64,000 bases of DNA from Arthrobacter globiformis (GCF_030817195.1 NZ_JAUSYZ010000001.1:3720001-3784000), one strand, 5' to 3'. Positions 9,101 through 17,660 are shown, counted from the first letter of the stretch. Numbers and translations are program-made. Notes: generated by a model from the letters alone, not told the origin.

Positions 9101-10045
9101 TCAGGACTCCTTGCTGCGCTGCCCGTCGAAGAAGTCGCGCGCCTCGTCGCTGCCTGCATCAGCCGGTGCGGCCGCGGGTTGCTCGTCCGGGGCGTCGTCG
9201 AAGTCGTCCGTGAGGTCAGACCCGGGTTCCGCCTCGACGTCGGCGTGGTCCGCGTCCGCGGTGGCGGTGGCGGCCCTGGGGTCCCGGGCGTCGGCGAAAC
9301 CGCGGAAAACAAGGCCGGCAATGCCGGCACCGACGATCGGGGCCACCCAGAACAGCCACAGCTGCCCCAGCGCCCAGCTGCTGCTGAAGAGCGCGGAGGC
9401 GGTGGCGCGGGCCGGGTTGAAGGGCGCGTTGCCCATGGCCTGGCCCAGCTGCAGCAGTACGGCAAATGCAAGCCCGACGGCGAAGGGGGCGGCAGCCGCG
9501 TTGTTGTTGCGGCGGGCCGTCATGCCAAGGAATACGGCGACCAGGATGGCTGATCCCAGCACTTCGGCGAGCAGCACGCCGGCCATCGACGTCTGGATCA
9601 CGGAGTGCTCGCCGAATCCGGCGGTGACGGTGTCAAACGCCGTGCGGGCGTCGGGGATGTTGGGCACCGTGCGGAGGATGCCAAACAGCGCGAGCGCGCC
9701 CGCCGCTGCGCCGACCATCTGCGCGCCGATGTAGGCCGCTGCGGCAGCGATGCCGATCCGGCCCGCCACCAGGTTGCCCAGCGTGATCGCCGGGTTGAAG
9801 TGCCCGCCCGAGATGTACGCAAAGGCCAGCATCGCCGCTGTCACGGCGAGGCCACCGGCGAGGGCACCGGGCAGCGGGTTGGACTGCGGGAGGGTGAAGA
9901 GCGGAACGCCCAGCCCGGCGACCACCAGAAAGAGCGTCCCGAACGCCTCCGCTCCGAGCCTGGACAGGAGTCCGGGCCGGAATCCGTCGTCACCGGCAGA
10001 AGGCCTCCGGTTTTCGGTCGGGGGGACGGACACAGGGGTGCTCAT
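9101..10045 (-). CDS. Aquaporin / MIP-family channel
   Basis: A 314-residue inner-membrane protein with the two half-helix signatures of the major intrinsic protein family: HFNPAITLG in the first half and PFNPARATA in the second. These form the water or small-solute pore. About six membrane spans fill residues 30-245. Residues 250-314 are a long acidic, Ala/Asp-rich cytoplasmic tail that is unusual for a short aquaporin. AAAGGA lies about 10 nt before the ATG. Water versus glycerol selectivity is not resolved. A small CGCGC-TTCG-GCGCG hairpin (9087-9100) follows the stop. Confidence 0.9.
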   Translation of the reverse strand: MSTPVSVPPTENRRPSAGDDGFRPGLLSRLGAEAFGTLFLVVAGLGVPLFTLPQSNPLPGALAGGLAVTAAMLAFAYISGGHFNPAITLGNLVAGRIGIAAAAAYIGAQMVGAAAGALALFGILRTVPNIPDARTAFDTVTAGFGEHSVIQTSMAGVLLAEVLGSAILVAVFLGMTARRNNNAAAAPFAVGLAFAVLLQLGQAMGNAPFNPARATASALFSSSWALGQLWLFWVAPIVGAGIAGLVFRGFADARDPRAATATADADHADVEAEPGSDLTDDFDDAPDEQPAAAPADAGSDEARDFFDGQRSKES

Positions 10046-10254
10046 GGCAGGGGATTCCTTTGTTTCGGTCAGCGGGGAATGCCGCTCGCTTCGGGAGCCG
10101 GCCCCAGCAGTCTGGCAGCAAAGTCTGGACGGTTGCTGAATCCGAGCTTATCGTCCGGTGGCCGGACACCCGGCACACAGAGTGGAATGTCACAGCAAGG
10201 GTACCGGTTTACAGCAACCGAAATCACAGAGTCGGGGCAAAGCCGGCGGGCAGG

Positions 10255-10260
10255 TAAATT
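10255..10260 (+). promoter_or_regulatory. -10 element of the ADP-ribosylglycohydrolase gene
   Basis: TAAATT ends exactly 7 nt before the ATG at 10268, pointing to a leaderless transcript and fixing that start. The rest of the 222-bp region between this gene and the divergent aquaporin shows no other clear feature. Confidence 0.5.
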
Positions 10261-10267
10261 TGCCTGC

Positions 10268-11362
10268 ATGAGCAATGATCCCGGCCCCACTCCGACCCCC
10301 GAGTCCCGCATCCATGGCTGTCTGCTCGGCGGTGCCTTGGGAGACTCGCTCGGCTACGCCGTCGAGTTCGATCCGATAGAGGAGATCCGGCGCCGTTTCG
10401 GCGCGGCCGGACTCCGGGATTTTTCCGCGCTCGACGGCGGGAGCCACTTCTCGGACGACACGCAGATGACGCTGTACACGGTCGACGGGATCGTCGAGGC
10501 CCTGGAATGGGCCAACTCGGGTGTCGGTGCCGACGCCAACGCCTGCGTGTGGCTTGCGTACCTGCGCTGGCTCGACACACAGGGCGTTCCGGTCCCCGAA
10601 TCGGCGCCGCGGCCCCAGCCCCGCTGGATTGACGCACAGGAAGTCCTGCGGCACCGGCGGGCTCCCGGCAATGCGTGCCTGAGCGGGCTGGCCACCGGCG
10701 AAATGGGAACAGTCTTCCGCCCGGTCAACGCTGATTCAAAGGGCTGCGGAACCGTGATGCGCTCGGCGCCTTTCGGACTGCTTCCGCACATCCCGGCGGA
10801 GTCCGTATACAAGTTGAGCGCCGACGCGGCCTCGCTCACCCACGGACATCCCTCCGCCCGGCAGAGTGCGGGCGTTTTCAGCCTGCTCATCCATTCGTTG
10901 GTGCAGGGCAGCGGCCTCGCCGAAGCAGCGCAGGCTGCGCTCGCCCGTGTGCTGGCCGATGACGAGGCGGCGCCCGAACTCCGCGAGCGGCTGGAGGCCG
11001 CAATCCGGCTCGCAGGCCAAGCCGGACCCGGCACGGTGCTCAGCCCTGAGGACCTGGTCCGTGAACTCGGTGAGGGCTGGGTGGCTGAGGAGGCTCTCGC
11101 CGTCGGGCTCTATGCGGTGCTGGCCACTGCCGTCCCGTCAGAGGGAGATGGCGCGCCTGATCCGGTGGCCCATTTCAAGGCCGCCATCGCCGTGGCCATC
11201 AACCACAGCGGCGACAGCGATTCCACGGGGTCCATCGCGGGCAACATCTTGGGCTCTTACTACGGGACGGCGTGCCTGCCCGCGGACTGGCTGGAGGCAC
11301 TCGAAGCCCCCGACGTAATCCGTGGCATGGCCGGGCAGCTGGTTGCCGTCACATCTGCCTGA
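10268..11362 (+). CDS. ADP-ribosylglycohydrolase family protein (DraG-like)
   Basis: A 364-residue all-alpha hydrolase of the DraG/ARH family, which removes ADP-ribose from proteins or small molecules using two Mg or Mn ions. Family motifs are in order: GCLLGGALGDSLGYAVEF near residue 17, HFSDDTQMTLYT near residue 60, and NHSGDSDSTGSIAGNILG near residue 320. These Asp and Thr residues are the metal ligands, and all are present, so the enzyme should be active. No ADP-ribosyltransferase gene is nearby, so the substrate is unknown. The last 14 bp overlap the convergent DUF4395 gene. Confidence 0.9.
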   Translation: MSNDPGPTPTPESRIHGCLLGGALGDSLGYAVEFDPIEEIRRRFGAAGLRDFSALDGGSHFSDDTQMTLYTVDGIVEALEWANSGVGADANACVWLAYLRWLDTQGVPVPESAPRPQPRWIDAQEVLRHRRAPGNACLSGLATGEMGTVFRPVNADSKGCGTVMRSAPFGLLPHIPAESVYKLSADAASLTHGHPSARQSAGVFSLLIHSLVQGSGLAEAAQAALARVLADDEAAPELRERLEAAIRLAGQAGPGTVLSPEDLVRELGEGWVAEEALAVGLYAVLATAVPSEGDGAPDPVAHFKAAIAVAINHSGDSDSTGSIAGNILGSYYGTACLPADWLEALEAPDVIRGMAGQLVAVTSA

Positions 11363-11891
11363 GCGGAATGTTGTTGCAGGCCTCGCAAATATCCTCGGGG
11401 ATGAGGCCGCGGCGCTGCAGCAGGCCGAAGATGGCACAGCCGAGGCAGAACCCGGCGAATGCCTCCAGCGAGGCGGCAACGATCAGCACGGCCAGCAAAA
11501 GCCACGCGGCCGGTGCCAAGCCGGCGGCCAGCAGGATGGCGGCCGCCGTGGACATTGCGGCGCCGATGCCCTGGGCGAAACGCTTGGGCGGCCCGGGCAC
11601 CAGCTTGACCCGTCCCAGCCGCGGGGCGAGGACCCGGACCGAAAGCAGGGCCAGTGGGGAAATCCTCGGTCCGAACAGCACCCGGAGCCAGAACCCCAAT
11701 GCAATGGCCGCGAGTCCCCACCCGAATCCGGTGAGCAGTGTCGTGACCGCCAGCAGGACCACCAACCCGGCGGTGATGCGGGCTGCGTATTCGTTGACCG
11801 GATTGGGAAAGGCGAACGCAGCACCCAGTCCGCCTGGTCTGCGCGGTTTCTCAGGAACGCTCAGTTTGCCCAGTTTGCTTGGTTTGGCCAT
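11349..11891 (-). CDS. DUF4395 family membrane protein
   Basis: A 180-residue protein with about four hydrophobic segments. It has the DUF4395 pattern: VNEYAARITAGLVVL at the start, GPPKRFAQGIG in the middle, and a Cys-containing segment AGFCLGCAIFGL near the end, followed by another Cys pair (EDICEAC). The conserved cysteines suggest a redox role at the membrane, often proposed for this family because it occurs beside thioredoxin-like proteins elsewhere; no such partner is here. The start at 11891 is preceded by TAGCCT at 6 nt, so it is probably leaderless. Confidence 0.78.
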   Translation of the reverse strand: MAKPSKLGKLSVPEKPRRPGGLGAAFAFPNPVNEYAARITAGLVVLLAVTTLLTGFGWGLAAIALGFWLRVLFGPRISPLALLSVRVLAPRLGRVKLVPGPPKRFAQGIGAAMSTAAAILLAAGLAPAAWLLLAVLIVAASLEAFAGFCLGCAIFGLLQRRGLIPEDICEACNNIPLRQM

Positions 11892-11986
11892 GCGGCAAGG
11901 CTAGGAGAGGGACGGCGGCGGGGGAAGCTTTATTGCGCCATATGTACCGGCACGCCGCTGACCCTCCGATGCGTTCAAAAACGCGT

Positions 11987-12094
11987 CCTCACATCCCGTC
12001 GCGTTTACCGCGACCCTTCCTCAGATCCCGTCGCGTTTACCGCGACCCTTCCTCACATCCAGTCGCGTTTACCGCGCGCGACCCTTCCTCAGGA
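11987..12094. repeat. 32-bp tandem array A (three units)
   Basis: Units at 11987-12018, 12019-12050 and 12051-12086 (the third has a 4-bp GCGC insertion), followed by a partial unit. Each contains GTCGCG-TTTAC-CGCGAC, a perfect 6-bp hairpin stem. Read on the minus strand, each unit begins GTGAGGAAGGGT, close to the start of the units of array B. Confidence 0.85.
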
Positions 12095-12121
12095 CCGGTC
12101 GGTGGCCTTATGTGCGCCAGC

Positions 12122-12226
12122 GACGTGAGGAAGCGTTTGAGGAAACCCTGCAGGACGTGAGGAAGCGTTTGAGGAAACCCTGCAGGACGTGAGGAAGCGT
12201 TTGAGGAAACCCTGCAGGACGTGAGG
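12122..12226. repeat. 32-bp tandem array B (three units plus a partial unit)
   Basis: Three identical head-to-tail units at 12122-12153, 12154-12185 and 12186-12217, then 9 bp of a fourth. Each unit starts GACGTGAGGAAGCGTTTGAG and ends with the palindrome CTGCAG. There is no unique spacer sequence between units, so this is a simple tandem repeat. Confidence 0.9.
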
Positions 12227-12259
12227 GAACAGGCTGCAGAGCCGGCGGCGGGGTAAGCC

Positions 12260-13264
12260 TTATTGCGCCATGTGCACCGGCGCGCCGCCCACCATCTGCA
12301 GGAACTCCCCCTCGGAAATCACCTCGATGGCCTGGCCGCGGTCGTGCAACTCCAGGACGCGTTTTGCCTTGCCGGTGAGCCGGCCGGAACGCAGGTCGCC
12401 GGCCACGAAGCCGTCCCCGACCACCAGGACGCTGGTCCGCGCCGTGACCCGGCTTTCGGGGCGCGCCCCCAGTTCCGCGGACCGCATCTTCGCTTCGGGC
12501 CGCGGCATCGTGAGTGAGCCGGTGAACACGACGGTCTGGCCGAAGAGCGGATTCCCGGGTTCGGCGTCGGGATTGGGCTCAGGGTTGGGCCCTTCCTCGG
12601 GCCACCCGCTGCGGAACGGCCGGGCTGCACTGCCGCCGGACACGGCGGCGAGTGCTGCGGCGGTCGCCTTGGACAGCTCACCGCTGGAGGGGTCGAACGC
12701 CGGCTGCTGCGGTATGGACAGCCCCAGGGAAAGGTAGAGTTCGGCGATGCTGTTGGCCCGGTTGCGCCCCGCGATGTCGATGAGGATGCCAGCGCATGCC
12801 CGGGCGTCCTCGGCCGCGTCGTGGTGGTTCACAAGGGGCACGCCCGCTTCCTCTGCGGCAAAGGGCAGGGAATTGGAAACCAGGGAGTAGCAGCGCCGGG
12901 ACAGCATCACCGTACACACGTAGTCGTATGCGGGGCCGGGAAGCCCCGAGACCTCAAGCCCGGAGCGGATCACCCCGAGGTCGAAGGCAGCGTTGTGGGC
13001 CGCAAGGATGTCGCCGCCGATGAACGCGCCGATCTCCGGGAAGAGCTCCCCGAAACGGGGCCGGCCTGCCACCTGCTCGGGCCTGATGCCATGGACGCGG
13101 ACGTTGTGGTAGTCAAAGGTGTCGTGGTTTTCCGGCGGCCGCATCAGCCACGAGGCCTCCTCGACGATGACGCCGCCACGGACCTTGGTGAGGCCAACGG
13201 CGCACGGCGAACCGCGGAAGCCGTTGGCAGTCTCGAAGTCGATCGCCGTAAAGTCCAAACCCAC
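12260..13264 (-). CDS. DnaQ-type 3'-5' exonuclease with C-terminal BRCT-like domain
   Basis: A 334-residue two-domain protein. Residues 1-170 form a DEDDh exonuclease: AIDFETAN supplies the first Asp/Glu pair, AHNAAFDLGV the second Asp, and HHDAAEDA the His/Asp pair. A Pro/Asn-rich linker follows at about 210-240. The last 95 residues (GQTVVFTGSLTMPRPEA onward, with SVLVVGDGF) resemble the BRCT domain of DNA ligases and of actinobacterial DnaQ-BRCT proteins. It probably trims DNA 3' ends in repair or replication. The GTG start at 13264 has TACAGT ending 7 nt before it. The gene's 3' end is partly duplicated at 11911-11962. Confidence 0.87.
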   Translation of the reverse strand: MGLDFTAIDFETANGFRGSPCAVGLTKVRGGVIVEEASWLMRPPENHDTFDYHNVRVHGIRPEQVAGRPRFGELFPEIGAFIGGDILAAHNAAFDLGVIRSGLEVSGLPGPAYDYVCTVMLSRRCYSLVSNSLPFAAEEAGVPLVNHHDAAEDARACAGILIDIAGRNRANSIAELYLSLGLSIPQQPAFDPSSGELSKATAAALAAVSGGSAARPFRSGWPEEGPNPEPNPDAEPGNPLFGQTVVFTGSLTMPRPEAKMRSAELGARPESRVTARTSVLVVGDGFVAGDLRSGRLTGKAKRVLELHDRGQAIEVISEGEFLQMVGGAPVHMAQ

Positions 13265-13271
13265 GGGGACA

Positions 13272-13277
13272 ACTGTA
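13272..13277 (-). promoter_or_regulatory. -10 element of the exonuclease gene
   Basis: On the minus strand TACAGT ends exactly 7 nt before the GTG at 13264, which supports this start and a leaderless mRNA. The divergent DedA gene starts only 53 bp away. Confidence 0.45.
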
Positions 13278-13317
13278 GCCCGGCGGGGGCGCGGAACCCG
13301 TCAAGTACCCTTGAAAC

Positions 13318-14106
13318 GTGAACTTTAATGCATTGAGCGACTTTGCCGTGCCCGCGCTGGGTGGCGCCGGCCCCGTCCAGCCGCATCTGGCATCATTCCT
13401 GCCCGATTGGCTCAACCCCCAGGTCTTCCTCGCCGACCCGGCCCTTGCCCCATGGGTTGTCCTGCTGGTCTGCGGGATCATCTTCGCCGAAACCGGGCTG
13501 CTGATCGGATTCTTCCTGCCCGGTGATTCCATGCTGTTTACGGCGGGCCTGCTGGTGGCCACGGACACGATCAAATTCAACATCTGGCTCTTCGCCGCGC
13601 TGATCATCGTGTCCGCCATTATCGGCAACCAGACGGGCTATCTCATCGGGTCCAAGGCCGGCCCTGCCATCTTCAACAAGCCGGATTCAAGGCTCTTCAA
13701 GCATGAGAACGTCGACAGTGCCCACAAGTTCTTCGAAAAGCACGGCGGCAAGGCCCTGATCCTTGCACGCTTTGTGCCCATCATCCGCACCTTCGTTCCC
13801 GTCATCGTGGGCGTCGCCGCGATGGACAAGCGGAAGTTCTTCCTGTTCAACGTCATCGGTGCTGTCCTGTGGGGCGGCGGTGTGACGCTTCTCGGCTATC
13901 TGCTGGGCGACAAGGTCCCGTGGGTGCGGGACAACCTCGACATCATCTTCATCGTCATAGTCCTGCTCTCGGTGATCCCGGTGGCCATTGAAGTTCTCCG
14001 CGGCATGGCCGCCAAGCGCGAGGCCGTGGCCTTCGGGACAGATCCAGTGGAGGAGTTCATCGAGGAGCACGAGCCCGAGGCCGAGCGCAAAACGAACCTC
14101 GACTGA
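13318..14106 (+). CDS. DedA family (SNARE-associated / VTT domain) membrane protein
   Basis: A 262-residue inner-membrane protein of the DedA family, linked to flipping of polyprenyl or phospholipid carriers and to membrane-potential homeostasis. Family motifs are clear: FAETGLLIGFFLPGDSML, GNQTGYLIG, then FFEKHGGKALILARFVPIIR and FVPVIVGVAAM, where the Arg and Pro residues are characteristic. The C-terminal 30 residues are charged and cytoplasmic. The GTG start has no ribosome-binding site; TACCCT ends 6 nt before it. A strong hairpin follows the stop codon. Confidence 0.9.
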   Translation: MNFNALSDFAVPALGGAGPVQPHLASFLPDWLNPQVFLADPALAPWVVLLVCGIIFAETGLLIGFFLPGDSMLFTAGLLVATDTIKFNIWLFAALIIVSAIIGNQTGYLIGSKAGPAIFNKPDSRLFKHENVDSAHKFFEKHGGKALILARFVPIIRTFVPVIVGVAAMDKRKFFLFNVIGAVLWGGGVTLLGYLLGDKVPWVRDNLDIIFIVIVLLSVIPVAIEVLRGMAAKREAVAFGTDPVEEFIEEHEPEAERKTNLD

Positions 14107-14144
14107 CCGGCCGGGCTTCGCCAAAGAGGCGGACACCCCCATTC

Positions 14145-14185
14145 CAGAAAGGCACCTCAGAACTGAGGTGCCTTTCTGTGTGTGT
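14145..14185. terminator. Strong bidirectional terminator between dedA and rdgB
   Basis: A perfect 16-bp stem: CAGAAAGGCACCTCAG (14145-14160), AA, then CTGAGGTGCCTTTCTG (14163-14178), followed by a short (TG)n run rather than a pure T tract. It sits between two convergent genes and can serve both. Confidence 0.85.
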
Positions 14186-14211
14186 GTGTGGCTATCGGCT
14201 GTCTGCGGAAA

Positions 14212-14892
14212 TTACCGCAGGGCCTCAACAATCGAGGGAAGCAGCGCACGGAACGCCAGTCCGCGGTGGCTGATGGCGTTTTTCTCCTCGGGGCTGAGCT
14301 CAGCACAGCTGCGGTCCAGGCCTAGGGGCTCCAGGACGGGGTCGTAGCCGAACCCGCCTTCGCCCCGCGGTTCACGCAGCAGCGTGCCGGCAAGTTGCCC
14401 GTACTCCACCACTTCGCGGGCCCCGTCCCCGGATGCCGACGCCGGCACGGCAAGGGCCGCCGCGCACACGAAGGCGGCGCCGCGGTGGCCATCCGGCACG
14501 TCCGCCAGCTGGGCCAGCAGCAAACGCAGGTTGGCGTCGTCGTCACCGTGGCGTCCGGCCCAGCGCGCGGAGAATATCCCCGGGGCGCCGCCGAGGACGT
14601 CCACGGACAGCCCGGAGTCGTCGGCGATGGCCACCAGCCCGGTGGCCTCGGCCACCGCCCGTGCCTTCAGCAGCGAGTTTTCCGCAAAGGTCACCCCGGT
14701 TTCCGCGACGTCGGGGGCTCCGACGGCGGCCGCGTCCACTACCTGCGTGTCGACGTCGAGCCCCGGGACCTGCCCGCGCAGCAGCTCACGCAGCTCCCGC
14801 AATTTGCCGGCGTTGCGTGTGGCCAGCACCAGCCGGGGTGCAGGTCCGCCGCCCACAGCGTTGTCCCCGGTCACAGCGTTGTCCCCGCTCAC
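14212..14892 (-). CDS. rdgB: RdgB/HAM1 non-canonical purine NTP pyrophosphatase
   Basis: A 226-residue ITPase that hydrolyses dITP, ITP and XTP to monophosphates and so keeps them out of DNA and RNA. The N-terminal motif LVLATRNAGKLRELRELL, the central TFAENSLLKARA with IADDSGLSVDVLGG, and the C-terminal GFGYDPVLEP and ISHRGLAFRAL segments are all canonical. The GTG start at 14892 overlaps the rph stop in GTGA, indicating coupling. The first 18 residues contain an imperfect duplication (GDNAV twice), so a slightly later start is possible. Confidence 0.94.
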   Translation of the reverse strand: MSGDNAVTGDNAVGGGPAPRLVLATRNAGKLRELRELLRGQVPGLDVDTQVVDAAAVGAPDVAETGVTFAENSLLKARAVAEATGLVAIADDSGLSVDVLGGAPGIFSARWAGRHGDDDANLRLLLAQLADVPDGHRGAAFVCAAALAVPASASGDGAREVVEYGQLAGTLLREPRGEGGFGYDPVLEPLGLDRSCAELSPEEKNAISHRGLAFRALLPSIVEALR

Positions 14893-15647
14893 GGCGCTTC
14901 GGCGAGGGTCTCACGCTGGATTGCCGCCAGCTGTTCCGTGCCCAGCAGGGCCAGGTCAAGCAGCTTGTTGAGTTCGTCCCGGTCAAAGGGTGCGCCTTCG
15001 GCCGTGCCCTGGACCTCCACGAACTTGCCGGAGCCGGTCACCACGACGTTCATGTCGGTTTCGGCCCGCACGTCCTCGATGTATGGCAGGTCCAGCATGG
15101 GGATACCGTCGATGATCCCCACGGACACAGCGGCGATAGTGTCGATCAGGGGCTGGGCGTTGCGTGCGATCATCTTGTTCTCACGGGCAAAACGGATGGC
15201 CTCGGCGAGCGCAACGTAGGCCCCGGTGATGGCGGCCGTCCGGGTGCCGCCGTCGGCCTGCAGCACATCGCAGTCCAGCACGATGGTGTTCTCGCCCAGG
15301 GCCTTGGTGTCGATGATCGAACGCAGCGAGCGGCCGATCAGGCGGGAGATTTCGTGCGTGCGGCCGCCGATCTTGCCCTTGACGGACTCGCGGTCGGACC
15401 GGGTGTTCGTGGCACGCGGGAGCATGGCGTATTCGGCGGTCACCCAGCCGCGGCCTTCCCCCTTGAGCCAGCGCGGAACGCCTTCGGTGAGGGAAGCGGT
15501 GCACAGGACCCGGGTGTTGCCGAACTCGATGAGGGCCGATCCCTCGGCCTGCTTGGACCAGCCGCGGGTGATGCTGATGGGCCGGAGCTGGTCCGGGGTG
15601 CGGCCGTCGGCACGGATGACGGGGGCAGTGGTTGCTTCGGAAGTCAT
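14889..15647 (-). CDS. rph: Ribonuclease PH
   Basis: A 252-residue phosphorolytic 3'-5' exoribonuclease that trims tRNA 3' ends. Typical segments are visible: RADGRTPDQLRPISI at the N-terminus, EGRGWVTAEYAMLPRATNTR, ISRLIGRSLRSIID and DCDVLQADGGTRTAAITGA. It forms hexameric rings in the cytoplasm. TAAGCT ends 6 nt before the ATG; AAAGG is too close to act as a normal ribosome-binding site, so the mRNA is probably leaderless. It is the first gene of the rph-rdgB pair. Confidence 0.96.
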   Translation of the reverse strand: MTSEATTAPVIRADGRTPDQLRPISITRGWSKQAEGSALIEFGNTRVLCTASLTEGVPRWLKGEGRGWVTAEYAMLPRATNTRSDRESVKGKIGGRTHEISRLIGRSLRSIIDTKALGENTIVLDCDVLQADGGTRTAAITGAYVALAEAIRFARENKMIARNAQPLIDTIAAVSVGIIDGIPMLDLPYIEDVRAETDMNVVVTGSGKFVEVQGTAEGAPFDRDELNKLLDLALLGTEQLAAIQRETLAEAP

Positions 15648-15702
15648 GCCTTTAGCTTATCGATGACGCAGGCGGGACAGTGCCACATCAGACACTGCCA
15701 GG

Positions 15703-16500
15703 TCAGACGGTGTAGTGCACGCCCGCCACGGCCACGGCCACGTCACCGGCAAAGGCGGGACGCGCCTCGGCCATGACCTTGGTCTGTGACGTCCACACCG
15801 GAATGTGGGTGAGGAGGAGGCGGCGGGCGCCGGCGGCGGTGGCTGCCTCCCCGGCCCGTTTGCCGGTCAGGTGGACGTCCTTGATGCCGTCGTCGCGGCC
15901 TTCCTCGAAGGCCGCCTCGCAGAGGAAGAGGTCGGCGTCCTTGGCCGCCTCTTCCAGCCCCCGGCAGGAATCGGTGTCGCCCGAATAGGTCAGCACACGG
16001 GTCACGGCATTCCCAGCGGCGTCCGGCTCAGTCACCTCCACGCGCAGCGCGTAGGCCTCCTCGACGGGGTGGTTCACGGCGAACGGCGTCACCGTGAAAG
16101 GGCCGACTGTGACGGACTGGCGCTCGGTCCAGTTGGTGAAGTCGAACTCCTCGTGCATCCCCGGATCAAGGTCCAGCCCGTAGGCAGTTGCCATCCTGTC
16201 GGCGGTGGCGGCGGGGCCCCAGACGGGGATCCTTCCCCGGTCCCAACCGCCCGGCTTCCAGCGCACCGCCACGTGCAGGCCGCATAGGTCCATGCAGTGG
16301 TCGGGGTGCAAATGTGTGAGGAAAATCGCGTCGATGTCCTCGAGGTCGGTGTACCGCTGGATGGCGCCCAGGGCACCGCTGCCGAGGTCCATGACCACCT
16401 TCCAGACCCGTTCGCCGTCGTTGGCGGTCAGCAGATAGCAGGAGGCGGGTGATCCGGGGCCGGGAAATGAGCCGGTGCAGCCGACAATGGTGAGCTTCAC
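15703..16500 (-). CDS. MBL-fold metallo-hydrolase (RNase Z-like)
   Basis: A 265-residue metallo-beta-lactamase-fold enzyme. The metal motif THLHPDHCMD near residue 62 has the HxHxDH arrangement. Downstream metal ligands fit YSGDTDSC and LLTHIPVWT. The first residues, LTIVGCTGSFPGPGSPASCYL, are like the RNase Z/arylsulfatase branch. It is overlapped by the murI stop (ATGA), so it is translated with the glutamate racemase, and lies just before rph. In actinobacteria this gene travels with murI and rph. Its substrate is not established. Confidence 0.85.
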   Translation of the reverse strand: MKLTIVGCTGSFPGPGSPASCYLLTANDGERVWKVVMDLGSGALGAIQRYTDLEDIDAIFLTHLHPDHCMDLCGLHVAVRWKPGGWDRGRIPVWGPAATADRMATAYGLDLDPGMHEEFDFTNWTERQSVTVGPFTVTPFAVNHPVEEAYALRVEVTEPDAAGNAVTRVLTYSGDTDSCRGLEEAAKDADLFLCEAAFEEGRDDGIKDVHLTGKRAGEAATAAGARRLLLTHIPVWTSQTKVMAEARPAFAGDVAVAVAGVHYTV

Positions 16501-17522
16501 AGGAAGGACCCCCCGGGGGCTGCTCCGTTGCCGGCGGCCTGCCCGACGAAGTTGGAGATGCGCGGGCGTGCTGCCGCCTTCCGTGCGGCGGCGATCATTT
16601 CGGGGGTGATCCGCGCCAGGCTGCCCGTGGGGTACTGCGCCGCAACGTGGTCCACGTGCTTGACGCTGAGCACCTCGGGCCCGAGGAACCTGCGGGCCAG
16701 GGCTTCGAACTGGCCCGGGTCCCCGGTGGCGATGAAGCTGTGCTCCGGCGGGGTTGGGTCCGTCCGTTCGAGGCCGTTGCTGGCCAGCGCCCGGTACACG
16801 TCCTTGGCGGTTTCCTCGGCACTGGAGACCAGGGTGACGTCCTCGCCCATGACGTAGGAGATCACGCCGGTCAGGAGCGGATAGTGCGTGCAGCCCAGCA
16901 CCACGGTGTCCACTCCCGCTGATTTCAGCGGCTCCAGGTACTCGCGGGCGATGTCAAGCAGTTCCGGCCCCGTGGTGATGCCGGCCTCCACATACGGCAC
17001 GAACGCCGGGCAGGCCACGGACGTGATCTCCAGGTCAGGCGCTGCGGCGAAAGTGTCCTCGTAGGCCCGGGACCCGACGGTGGCGGAGGTGCCGATCACG
17101 CCTACCCGGCCGGTGCGGGTCGCCGCAACGGCGCGGCGCACGGCCGGCTGGATCACCTCGATGACCGGAATTCCGTAACGCGCCGTGTAGCGTTCGCGGG
17201 CGTCCCGGAGCACCGCGGCCGACGCCGAGTTGCAGGCGATGGTGAGCAGCTTGACGCCGGAGTCCACGAGTTCGTCCATGACACCGAGGGCGTTGGCGCG
17301 CACCTCCGCGATGGGCAGCGGCCCGTACGGGCCGTGGGCGGTGTCGCCGACGTAGAGGATGGATTCGTTCGGCAGCTGGTCGATGATCGACCGCGCCACC
17401 GTGAGGCCGCCGACCCCGGAGTCGAAGACGCCGATCGGCAGCGATCCCACATTAACGCCGTCGGCCGGTGCGGACTCCGCTGCAGCTCCTGCTGCCGGAT
17501 CCATGCTCGATGCTGAAGTCAT
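16497..17522 (-). CDS. murI: Glutamate racemase
   Basis: Converts L- to D-glutamate for peptidoglycan synthesis, without cofactor. Both catalytic cysteine motifs are present: ACNSASA in the first half and GCTHYPLL in the second. IGVFDSGVGGLTVA marks the true N-terminal fold. With the ATG at 17522 the protein has 341 residues including a 30-residue Ala-rich leader; in-frame ATGs at 17561 and 17582 would lengthen it. None has a convincing ribosome-binding site, so the start is uncertain. The stop codon overlaps the start of the MBL hydrolase by 4 nt. Confidence 0.93.
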   Translation of the reverse strand: MTSASSMDPAAGAAAESAPADGVNVGSLPIGVFDSGVGGLTVARSIIDQLPNESILYVGDTAHGPYGPLPIAEVRANALGVMDELVDSGVKLLTIACNSASAAVLRDARERYTARYGIPVIEVIQPAVRRAVAATRTGRVGVIGTSATVGSRAYEDTFAAAPDLEITSVACPAFVPYVEAGITTGPELLDIAREYLEPLKSAGVDTVVLGCTHYPLLTGVISYVMGEDVTLVSSAEETAKDVYRALASNGLERTDPTPPEHSFIATGDPGQFEALARRFLGPEVLSVKHVDHVAAQYPTGSLARITPEMIAAARKAAARPRISNFVGQAAGNGAAPGGSFL

Positions 17523-17660
17523 GATTATTTGAGGATAGGTCTTCCCGTGAGGTGCGGCCATCACTTGTGGCGAGCGACTCATGTCGAATTTGTCACATCC
17601 GGCGGCCGAAAACCCCGCCGCCGGAAGCCCATGCAGCCGGAGCGCGGCGGGGGGAACCGC

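Larger units (their letters stand above)
11911..12292. repeat. Repeat island: 52-bp flanking duplication around two 32-bp arrays
   Basis: Bases 11911-11962 and 12241-12292 are about 85% identical direct copies 330 bp apart. The right copy covers the 3' end and stop of the exonuclease gene. In the left copy the same frame still reads GVPVHMAQ and stop, so it is a remnant of that gene end. Between them lie two short arrays of 32-bp units in opposite orientation (11987-12094 and 12122-12226). This accounts for the whole 368-bp stretch between the DUF4395 and exonuclease genes; no coding potential is seen in it. Confidence 0.8.

Noticed and set aside
12122..12226. Possible CRISPR array at the 32-bp repeats
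   Set aside because: The units abut each other with no unique spacers, and no cas genes are in the window.
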